A stretch of 64,000 nucleotides of DNA from Desulfobacteraceae bacterium. GTDB lineage: Bacteria; Desulfobacterota; Desulfobacteria; Desulfobacterales; SURF-7. The position numbers and the translations under genes are program-made. This document shows positions 37,939 through 44,932 of the stretch, in pieces. The notes beneath the pieces are model-generated. The model was given only the letters and a program-made list of their open reading frames with translations, was not told where the DNA came from and did no database searches. The stretch spans positions 112,705 through 176,704 of the forward strand of contig QZKS01000050.1 in NCBI GenBank assembly GCA_003599865.1, in the 5' to 3' direction. The first letter of the stretch is position 1; each line of letters begins with the position of its first letter.

Positions 37939-39306
37939 CTATGATCGTTCTTGATCAAGCCCTGCCCGGTCCTGTTTGTCCTTCGCATTTTTATCTCTCA
38001 TCCATAGAAAAACCTTCTTGAATCTTTCATTCAACAATTTTCGATAATCCGCAACACTCATTTGTTTTTCGCCTGCCCGCATGACGAGTATTTTTTCCGA
38101 CAGGGAAATTCCCGGCCATAATTTTCCCTGAAAAATCTCCATAAAATAATTGTCATATGTAAATCCGAACTCGGTTATGGCCGGAATCGGTTCTTCATAT
38201 TTATTGCTGATCTCAAAAAAGCCAAAAGGGAATCCGTGGGACAAATCAAGATGATGGCCAATCAGCTGATCATACGGATTCACGGATGCCAGCCCATGCG
38301 GGATGCAATTGTGTTGAGGTATTTTATATTTCACCCGGAGCCAGTCTGTCAATTCCTTTCCGGATATCAGCTGGGCCTCATTTATGGAAGATCGCTCCAT
38401 GGGAACAATGGCGGGCTGATTTTCACCGTTTGATTGAATACGAGAAGGATCTATGGCTTCAAAATCCTTACCTTCAAAACAGATCCCGATAAATGCATGG
38501 TTCAGGTCTAAATAAAAAAACCGGTCATCCGCCCAGATGGAATTCCCGCTGTGAAATGCGGCATGATCTTCCCGAATGAGCCGATACACCTTCCCAAAGC
38601 GGTCAATAAAATAATGATAGGCTTTTTTCTTGTTCAGATATCGAATCAATAAACGGCTGTATTCCTTGATGGACTGTGTCATTTCCGGGCGATAGGCAAA
38701 GACATCGCTTTCCGATGCATGATAAAGAATACCGTTGATCTGACCGGCAAAGACACCTTGCTGCAGAAATGCTTCCTCTCCCCTGGGGAACAGATAGTAT
38801 CCCCTTGGTACATTTTCTATGGTATGTTTTGTATTGATCTCCAAGCGGTTGCTGTAAAATTCCGCATCATCCGTTTTCTCCACCATCCAGATCAGCTTAT
38901 CCAGATATTTCGGGGTTTCCGGGGAAAAAAACGGCTCCCGATCTTCCTGGTCCAACCGGGGAGAAGATGAATTTTTTTCCGTTCTCACGGGCTCAGGATA
39001 AGAAACCGCATGAAAAACCTGTGGTTCTTTGACGGTTTGTGGATGATTGCCGGGTATCCCCTTGAATGGAAATACCAGCATTACCGCTCCGCACAGCAAA
39101 ATCAGAAACAGGCCCACGCCCGCAAGATAGCCGGAAGAATGCAATCTTGCGGCGGCTCTTCTTAGCCGGCTTTTTTCATGATATTGATCAATCGCCCGTT
39201 GGATAAATCGAAGTTTCTGAACCGGATCGGAAATAGAGCAAGCCAGTGCCTCAATTTTTTTGAGATCATTTTCAGGTGGCAGATCTTTGGCATGAAAAGA
39301 CTGCAT
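37939..39306 (-). CDS. Membrane-anchored N-acetylmuramoyl-L-alanine amidase-like protein (PGRP/Amidase_2 fold)
   Basis: A 455-residue bitopic protein. The first 58 residues are cytoplasmic and basic, a membrane helix spans about 60-80 (LAGVGLFLILLCGAVMLVFP), and the rest is periplasmic. Residues about 180-370 match an Amidase_2 domain: GILYHASESD, YHYFIDRFGKVYRLI, AAFHSGNSIW and GHHLDLSHGFPFG carry the histidines expected to bind zinc. Family members cleave the amide between muramic acid and L-alanine. It begins 15 bp after the actin-like gene, implying co-expression. Whether it cuts or only binds the wall cannot be told. Confidence 0.78.
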   Translation of the reverse strand: MQSFHAKDLPPENDLKKIEALACSISDPVQKLRFIQRAIDQYHEKSRLRRAAARLHSSGYLAGVGLFLILLCGAVMLVFPFKGIPGNHPQTVKEPQVFHAVSYPEPVRTEKNSSSPRLDQEDREPFFSPETPKYLDKLIWMVEKTDDAEFYSNRLEINTKHTIENVPRGYYLFPRGEEAFLQQGVFAGQINGILYHASESDVFAYRPEMTQSIKEYSRLLIRYLNKKKAYHYFIDRFGKVYRLIREDHAAFHSGNSIWADDRFFYLDLNHAFIGICFEGKDFEAIDPSRIQSNGENQPAIVPMERSSINEAQLISGKELTDWLRVKYKIPQHNCIPHGLASVNPYDQLIGHHLDLSHGFPFGFFEISNKYEEPIPAITEFGFTYDNYFMEIFQGKLWPGISLSEKILVMRAGEKQMSVADYRKLLNERFKKVFLWMRDKNAKDKQDRAGLDQERS

Positions 39307-39320
39307 GATATCAAACAGAA

Positions 39321-40409
39321 TCAGCCTGCATACATTGCTGCAATTAAGGCACCATTGGCCGTTGCGTTCAAGGGATCCTTGGCCATTCTGATTTCGCTGA
39401 TTTCAATGGGGAAATCAACCTGATGGATATAGTTTTCAAACCGTTCCTTAAATCCCTTTGGTTTGGCCGTTCCACCGCTTAACACAATGGGAAGAGGTAT
39501 GCTTAACTTGGGAATTCTGGAGGTTTCTTCAATGCTTTTTTTCATGGTCATCACGAGGTCCCGGATCAGATCATCATAATAAATATGAAGGGCGTCCTCA
39601 ATCTCGTTTTCCGGATCGTTCAGAAGATTCAACTTGTTTTCCTTGATGGACCGGACCCGCGTACTGACTTCCCGCGTAACCGAGGAAACGGCATCATCAA
39701 TATAATCGCCTCCCTTGCTGATGCTGAAGGAAATATGGGGTATGGAAAGATAGGACAGACACACATTGCACATTCCACCGCCAGCGCTGATACCGAATCC
39801 TGTGAAATTTTCTTTTTCAAGCTCTGAAAACACCACGGCCATGCCTTCGTTAATGCTTTTGGATTGAAAGCCCTTATCATCCAGCAGCCGTTTAAGGATA
39901 GCCTCATGATAAATAATATCGCTTTGCGATTTTTGGGGAGCCGCCGGAACGGAAAAACACAAAGGCGCATTTTCTTCCTCCGGATCCGGAATCAGATCAT
40001 CCAGAATCCCCCGGATAATCTCAATCGCATTCACCTCGTTGGCGTTCAGAAGACCATTTTTCAACGGCCGTCTTGTCACCTGATTGAGTGTATTGGCAAA
40101 GACTTCTGCGCCATCCCCGTAAACAATGATGGAATCCTTGAGCCGGTAATGACGAATCTCGTTCTGTTTCAAAATCTTTTCGGTAAATTTTGAATATTCG
40201 ACCTCAATGAATGCATTTCTCTGGGACAGATAATCTCTGCTGCCATTTCCATTTCCATTTTTGGCAAAAACCGTTTTTGAAGTCCCGATATCCACACCCA
40301 GTGCCTTCCGGCTGATATTTTTTTCATCGTAGGATTCATTTACGGTCTCTTCAAATGCCTGGTTGATCATTGTTTTGTCTTTTTCAATGTCCTTCCGAGT
40401 CTTTCCCAT
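39321..40409 (-). CDS. Actin/Hsp70-fold ATPase, MamK/MreB-like
   Basis: A 362-residue cytoplasmic ATPase. Phosphate-1 motif LGVDIGTSKTVF is at residues 37-48. A connect-like helix reads SINEGMAVVFSE near 185. Phosphate-2 reads GFGISAGGGMCNV near 204. The adenosine motif IVLSGGTAKPKGF is near 308. The size is like filament-forming MamK, ParM and MreB rather than DnaK, and the family beyond actin-fold is unclear. An extra 33-residue N-terminal extension precedes the core. AAGGAGG lies in front of ATG 40409. It leads an operon with a wall amidase and an AMIN protein, pointing to a cytoskeleton-wall connection. Confidence 0.75.
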   Translation of the reverse strand: MGKTRKDIEKDKTMINQAFEETVNESYDEKNISRKALGVDIGTSKTVFAKNGNGNGSRDYLSQRNAFIEVEYSKFTEKILKQNEIRHYRLKDSIIVYGDGAEVFANTLNQVTRRPLKNGLLNANEVNAIEIIRGILDDLIPDPEEENAPLCFSVPAAPQKSQSDIIYHEAILKRLLDDKGFQSKSINEGMAVVFSELEKENFTGFGISAGGGMCNVCLSYLSIPHISFSISKGGDYIDDAVSSVTREVSTRVRSIKENKLNLLNDPENEIEDALHIYYDDLIRDLVMTMKKSIEETSRIPKLSIPLPIVLSGGTAKPKGFKERFENYIHQVDFPIEISEIRMAKDPLNATANGALIAAMYAG

Positions 40410-40488
40410 TTTTCAGCCTCCTTGTTTCGTAACCTTTTTTCTGATTGCCTGTTGTTTGTTCAAAGGGAAGTGACTTAACCGGCCAAAG

Positions 40489-40502
40489 GATTGCATGCAA
40501 TC
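40489..40502. promoter_or_regulatory. Palindrome upstream of the actin-like gene
   Basis: GATTGCATGCAATC is a perfect 14-base palindrome 80-94 bp before the start of the actin-like gene. Its position suits an operator, but a few palindromes of this length are expected by chance in 64 kb. Confidence 0.3.
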
Positions 40503-40789
40503 ATTACTGAACACCATATCAATTCAAGGTGTTGCCGATAATCATTCGCTTTTTTTCCGGTATAACTTTTTTGGGGTTTTGATAACGCAATATCAGGGAT
40601 GAATACAGTCAAACCATTTGCACCAAACATGCCAACCCAATTAAAGAGCCAATCGCATATTATTTCAATAGGATAACATGTAGACCTTCGGATCTTGATC
40701 TGTCAAATATTCAACGGTCTGCCGGTTCTTTGGCAACCTGAAAATCCGTGATAGGACGGGAAAGGAATGGAAATGATTCTGCATGATGA

Positions 40790-40818
40790 AATGAGGCCTT
40801 GCTGATCAAAGCCTCATT
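40790..40818 (-). terminator. Possible terminator after the trpBA-ferritin operon
   Basis: Stem AATGAGGC / GCCTCATT with a 13-base loop that can itself pair by three bases (TTG/CAA). It lies 27 bp after the ferritin-like stop on the minus strand. The downstream T-tract is weak (TTCATCATG), so termination may be inefficient. Confidence 0.5.
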
Positions 40819-40844
40819 CCGAAAAAGATGGTATTGTTTCCCGC

Positions 40845-41300
40845 TTACCACACCTCTGGAAAACCGATATCCACAAAAGCCTTCTCCATGGAAAACTTAT
40901 GCTCCCGTTCCATGGCAGCCAATTCATAAAAGACCCTTTTCATTTCCGTATCGGAAATCGAATCCGCGAGCCGGGTATAGTGATTCATCGCTTCCTCCTC
41001 ATTCTTCATGGCAAGGGCAAACGCATCCGCGGGTTTCATCGCGGTACTCAACCTTGGCCGCTCCACATGCTCGGAAACTCGATAATCCGGAACCTCTTTG
41101 AAATGAAAAACCGCCGGGGTCCTTTCCTGAAAACCTTCCAGTATTTTCTGATGCCTTTTTTCCTCCTGGCTCAACCGCAGAAAAAGATCTTTCAGAAAAG
41201 GATCGGACAGCGTCCTTGATGCTTCCCGATAAAATTCTTCCGCCTCCACCTCATTGCTGATGGCATAGATCAGCGTTTCATAAAAATCATTCTTCTTCAT
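40845..41300 (-). CDS. Rubrerythrin/ferritin-like diiron protein
   Basis: A 151-residue four-helix-bundle protein. Diiron ligands are visible as EAEEFY, EEKRH, the second-half KNEEEAMNHY, and MEREHK, the E...ExxH pattern duplicated as in erythrin domains. There is no C-terminal rubredoxin domain. Such proteins remove peroxide or store iron in anaerobes. Its ATG overlaps the trpA stop by 4 bp, so it is translated with the tryptophan synthase genes, an unusual association. Confidence 0.87.
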   Translation of the reverse strand: MKKNDFYETLIYAISNEVEAEEFYREASRTLSDPFLKDLFLRLSQEEKRHQKILEGFQERTPAVFHFKEVPDYRVSEHVERPRLSTAMKPADAFALAMKNEEEAMNHYTRLADSISDTEMKRVFYELAAMEREHKFSMEKAFVDIGFPEVW

Positions 41301-42082
41301 TTTTCTGCTCCTTTGATTTGACTTCTGAGACCGCGGATAAATTCACCTACCGCACCGACCCCCTTCTGATCAACCAGACGGATGGTCTGGGACCCGATCA
41401 CGGCAATGTCTGCTTTTCCGGTTAAAAAATCGATATCCTCCTTATCTTTTACCCCGAAACCAAGGGCCAGCGGAAGTGTTGTCGCTTTCCGGCATCGTTC
41501 CAGGTATCCATGAAATTCCGACGTAAAATCCGTTTGGCTTCCGGTAACTCCTTTGCGGGCAACACAATAAATAAACCCTTCCCCGCAGGAAGCGATTTTT
41601 TTCATCCGCTCATCGGGTGTGGTGGGTGTAAAGATAAAAATCGGTGATAGATGACAGGATTTCATGGCCTGCAAATATTCCTCCCCTTCTTCCGGAGGAA
41701 GATCCGGAACAATCGCCCCATACATGCCCGCATCCGACATCATGGATGAAAAGTCTTTTACACCGTATTGGAACAGAATATTATAATAGGTCATGAACAG
41801 AAACGGGATATCAAAAGACCGGACCACCTGTTTGGAAAAATCAATGCACTGTTGAACCGTAACCCCATTCGCCAATGCTTTCTGGTTGGCACTAAGGATT
41901 ACCGGACCGTCGGCAATGGGTTCTGAAAAAGGAATCTGCAACTCCATCAGATCAACCCCTGCATCCACCATTTCCCTGACGATTTGAAAACAATCATCAA
42001 ATGAAGGGTAGCCGAGAACAATATGGGTCATGAGAAGGATCTCTTTTTCCCTGCGTTTGTTTTTGATATAGGATTCAAGCAT
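41297..42082 (-). CDS. trpA: Tryptophan synthase alpha subunit
   Basis: Cleaves indole-3-glycerol phosphate to indole, which is tunnelled to TrpB. It has 261 residues and a TIM-barrel fold. The catalytic Glu is in MELQIPFSEPIADGP and the catalytic Asp in the same segment (ADGP). YGAIVPDLPPEEGEEY and the phosphate-binding ALGFGVKDKEDI region are present. ATG at 42082 overlaps the trpB stop by 8 bp; a longer upstream frame merely reads trpB out of frame. It is co-translated with trpB and a ferritin-like gene. Confidence 0.95.
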   Translation of the reverse strand: MLESYIKNKRREKEILLMTHIVLGYPSFDDCFQIVREMVDAGVDLMELQIPFSEPIADGPVILSANQKALANGVTVQQCIDFSKQVVRSFDIPFLFMTYYNILFQYGVKDFSSMMSDAGMYGAIVPDLPPEEGEEYLQAMKSCHLSPIFIFTPTTPDERMKKIASCGEGFIYCVARKGVTGSQTDFTSEFHGYLERCRKATTLPLALGFGVKDKEDIDFLTGKADIAVIGSQTIRLVDQKGVGAVGEFIRGLRSQIKGAEK

Positions 42083-43301
42083 TATACTCCTCCGCCTTTT
42101 GCATGATAAATTCCTTCCAGCCTGGATCGGAAAACGCATCGGCAACCGTAAAAATATCCTTATCTCCTCTTCCGGACTGGTTGATGATGATGCAATCCTG
42201 TTTAGAAAGGGTCGGCGCCTCGACAAATGCCTGGGCAAAGGCATGGGAAGATTCCAGGGCAGGAATCAGGCCTTCTTTTTGAATGGTCAGGGACAATGCC
42301 TCCACAACCTTCCTGTCGGTCGCGGCTTCAAAACGGACCCTGCCGGTTTCTTTCAGATGGGACAAGATCGGGGAAACCCCCACATAATCCAGACCTGCTG
42401 CAATACTGTGGGTTTCTTTCATCTGCCCGTCCGAATCCTGCAGAAAATAGGTTTTATACCCCTGGGCAATTCCGATGCTCGCATCATCTGATGAAAGCCG
42501 GGAGGCATGCCGACCGGAATCCAGTCCTTCTCCGCCGGCCTCCACGCCCACCAGTTCAACCGGATCATCCATAAAACCGCTGAATATTCCCATGGCATTG
42601 GAACCACCCCCCACGCAGGCGTAAACTCTTGCCGGAAGCTTTCCTTCCCGGGAAATAATCTGTTTACGGGCCTCCTGTCCGATTATGGACTGAAAATAGG
42701 TTACCATTTCCGGAAACGGATGCGGTCCGCAGGCTGTTCCCAGCACATAATGGGTCGTGTCCATATGGGTCACCCAATCCCGGAAAGCCTCGTTGATGGC
42801 ATCCTTTAAAATCCGGGTTCCGTCCTTAACGGCAACCACCTTTGCACCCAATCTTTCCATCCAGAACACATTGGGCCGCTGGCGCCTTACATCCACCTCA
42901 CCCATATAAATGGTACATTCAAATCCAAACCGGGCTGCCATGGTGGCGGTTGCGACCCCATGCTGGCCGGCGCCGGTTTCGGCGATCACCCGTTTTTTTC
43001 CCATCCTCTGAACCAGCAGCCCCTGCCCGATTACGTTGTTTGCCTTGTGTGCGCCGGTATGGTTCAGATCCTCCCGTTTGATATAAATCCTGGCTCCACC
43101 AAAGTGCCGGGTCAGATTTCCGGCAAAGGTCAGCGGAGTCGGACGGCATGAATAGGTTGACATGATTTCCTTGTATTCCTGCCAGAAATCCGGATCACGC
43201 TTTGCTTTTTGAAATGCCGCTGACAATTCGTCAAAAGTTGAAACCAGGATTTCAGGGATAAACGCCCCCCCGAATCCATCATAATATCCTCTATGATCCA
43301 T
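42075..43301 (-). CDS. trpB: Tryptophan synthase beta subunit
   Basis: PLP enzyme joining indole and serine, 408 residues. The PLP lysine is in LNHTGAHKANN, ETGAGQHGVATA provides the substrate carboxylate loop, and CVGGGSNAMG binds the PLP phosphate. All of these are typical of TrpB1 partners of TrpA. The ATG at 43301 lies 11 bp inside the upstream GntR gene. No other trp genes (trpE, D, C, F) are present in the window, so this is a split pathway. Confidence 0.96.
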   Translation of the reverse strand: MDHRGYYDGFGGAFIPEILVSTFDELSAAFQKAKRDPDFWQEYKEIMSTYSCRPTPLTFAGNLTRHFGGARIYIKREDLNHTGAHKANNVIGQGLLVQRMGKKRVIAETGAGQHGVATATMAARFGFECTIYMGEVDVRRQRPNVFWMERLGAKVVAVKDGTRILKDAINEAFRDWVTHMDTTHYVLGTACGPHPFPEMVTYFQSIIGQEARKQIISREGKLPARVYACVGGGSNAMGIFSGFMDDPVELVGVEAGGEGLDSGRHASRLSSDDASIGIAQGYKTYFLQDSDGQMKETHSIAAGLDYVGVSPILSHLKETGRVRFEAATDRKVVEALSLTIQKEGLIPALESSHAFAQAFVEAPTLSKQDCIIINQSGRGDKDIFTVADAFSDPGWKEFIMQKAEEYNA

Positions 43302-44025
43302 TTTGAATCCCTCCGATGGTCTGGGAAAAAACAAACCGATCCGTGCGGCAGTAAAGCTCTGCGTAAACCCCGTTTTCCGTCTGTGGAAAATGAAGAAATC
43401 GCTTTACCACCAGAATCGGTGTTGTTTCAGCCACACTCAGCATGCCGGCACGACCTTTGTCCGGAAAACCGATGCGGAAATTCTGATGTCCGCGAACCGG
43501 TGTTAAATAAAACTTTTCCGCCACAATCCGCGACAGGGAACGGCCTTCCAGATCAAACCGTTCAATACCGGAAAACAGGGCAGGATGAAGATAAATATCC
43601 TCGATCAAAACCGGTTTTCCGGAAACACGGCTCAGCCTGGACAAATAATAGGCTCTGGTACGGGAAAAAGGATTTTCCATATCCTCGGAAACATCGGTGA
43701 GCCGGATACCATGAATAATGGAAGTTTCCAGCATGATTCCCTTTTCGCGAAAGGAGGAGATGGTTCCACCCAGCGAAAACAGATCAATCTCCTGGTGTTG
43801 TTCCGTAACAAAGGTTCCGGATCCTCTTTTCCGGACCAGGATATTTTTCCGGACCAGAAGATCCGTTGCCTGCCGGGCTGTCGGGCGACCGATACCATAA
43901 GTTTCCGCCAGATCATGCTCGGATTGAATTCTGGCTCCTGCCGGATATTCCCCGGATCTGATTTTTTCCAGCAAAATATCTGCAAGCTGATGATACAATG
44001 GAACAGGTGATCCCGGATTCAGCAT
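43291..44025 (-). CDS. GntR/HutC-family transcriptional regulator
   Basis: A 244-residue DNA-binding repressor or activator. The N-terminal winged helix (about 1-75) has PLYHQLADILLEKIRSGEYPAG and SEHDLAETYGIGRPTARQATDLL. The C-terminal effector domain is UTRA (HutC subfamily), ending YCRTDRFVFSQTIGG. It heads the operon and overlaps trpB by 11 bp, so it probably autoregulates and controls tryptophan synthase. An inverted-repeat operator candidate lies at 44130-44149. The effector is not known; a tryptophan-related small molecule is a guess. Confidence 0.9.
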   Translation of the reverse strand: MLNPGSPVPLYHQLADILLEKIRSGEYPAGARIQSEHDLAETYGIGRPTARQATDLLVRKNILVRKRGSGTFVTEQHQEIDLFSLGGTISSFREKGIMLETSIIHGIRLTDVSEDMENPFSRTRAYYLSRLSRVSGKPVLIEDIYLHPALFSGIERFDLEGRSLSRIVAEKFYLTPVRGHQNFRIGFPDKGRAGMLSVAETTPILVVKRFLHFPQTENGVYAELYCRTDRFVFSQTIGGIQNGS

Positions 44026-44129
44026 GTTTTCATGGTCCTTGTCTGTTGGAAAGTTTATCCTTTGCCTCTATATTCTAAATACCCCTACATCCTGTTTTGT
44101 ATTTGTCTATTTAAAATATACCTGTAAGG

Positions 44130-44149
44130 TTGTCAAGACAAATTGACAA
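44130..44149. promoter_or_regulatory. Candidate GntR operator
   Basis: TTGTCAA and TTGACAA form a perfect 7-base inverted repeat separated by GACAAA; the left arm also makes TTGTC-AA-GACAA with the spacer. It sits 105 bp upstream of the GntR gene, in the 224-bp region shared with the divergent NUDIX gene. Binding by this regulator is inferred. Confidence 0.4.
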
Positions 44150-44249
44150 ATATTCCCAGGATGCCCGCAAGATGCACACACAACCCTTTACAAACAATTG
44201 AAATTTAGTATTCTGTTAACCGAAAAAACAAACCGGTCAGGAGAAATAC

Positions 44250-44918
44250 ATGACGGAATTTTTTGAAATCACGGATCACCTCGGAAAACCGACAGGATCA
44301 AAAAAGGAAAGAGGAGAGGCGCATCGTAACGGGGACTGGCATCGATCCTCTCATCTGCACCTGATTCATCCGGATCATCGAATCATCTTTCAACAGCGAT
44401 CCGACAAAAAGGATATCGGTCCGAACCTTGCTGATGTTGCGGTTGGCGGTCATCTCTCTCCTGGAGAGTCACCCGAAGAAGCGATCCGGCGTGAAACGTT
44501 GGAAGAAATTGGAATTGATATCAACCATTACCCGGGAGAGTGGATTCCGATTCCTGGATATCGAGTCGCCATCCATGAATTTCCGGAGAAAAATATCATG
44601 GATCACGAGCTTCAGAAGATCTCTTTTTTTCTTTCCGATTTGCGGATCGAACAGTTGACTCTTCAGCGGGAAGAAATTTTTGCAATCATGGAGTTTCATA
44701 TTCCGGATATTCTGGATCTGTTTTTAGGGAAAAAGGAAACGATCATCAATTCCGAAGGCCGGTATTTTGATCATAATGAGCATCATGCAAAATTGAAACC
44801 CTATATCAGAGCATGGACAAAAAACGACTTCATTCCTGCTGCCGATCATTATTTTGGCAAGGCCGCCTTTATCGCTCAATCCATTCTTCGGGGACAAAGA
44901 ATTTTCCCGGGCATTTAG
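44250..44918 (+). CDS. NUDIX hydrolase (Idi/YfcD-like)
   Basis: A 222-residue hydrolase of nucleoside diphosphates linked to another moiety. The Nudix box GGHLSPGESPEEAIRRETLEEIG fits G-x5-E-x7-RExxEExG around residues 70-92 (shown here in the order of conserved residues G, E, R, E, E, E, G). The N-terminal FEITDHLGKPTG and SHLHLIHPD resemble isopentenyl diphosphate isomerase-like and YfcD subgroups. GGAGA precedes the ATG. It diverges from the GntR operon. Confidence 0.87.
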   Translation: MTEFFEITDHLGKPTGSKKERGEAHRNGDWHRSSHLHLIHPDHRIIFQQRSDKKDIGPNLADVAVGGHLSPGESPEEAIRRETLEEIGIDINHYPGEWIPIPGYRVAIHEFPEKNIMDHELQKISFFLSDLRIEQLTLQREEIFAIMEFHIPDILDLFLGKKETIINSEGRYFDHNEHHAKLKPYIRAWTKNDFIPAADHYFGKAAFIAQSILRGQRIFPGI

Positions 44919-44932
44919 TCTTCGTTCGGCGA

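Larger units (their letters stand above)
40410..40844. other. 435-bp non-coding region
   Basis: Lies upstream of the actin-like gene and downstream of the ferritin-like gene, both minus strand. It contains a perfect 14-base palindrome (40489-40502) and a possible terminator hairpin (40790-40818). No open frame in it looks like a protein. Confidence 0.5.

Noticed and set aside
39321..40409. Reading the actin-like gene as part of a magnetosome island
   Set aside because: No other mam or mad gene is visible and the motif match is only to the general actin fold.
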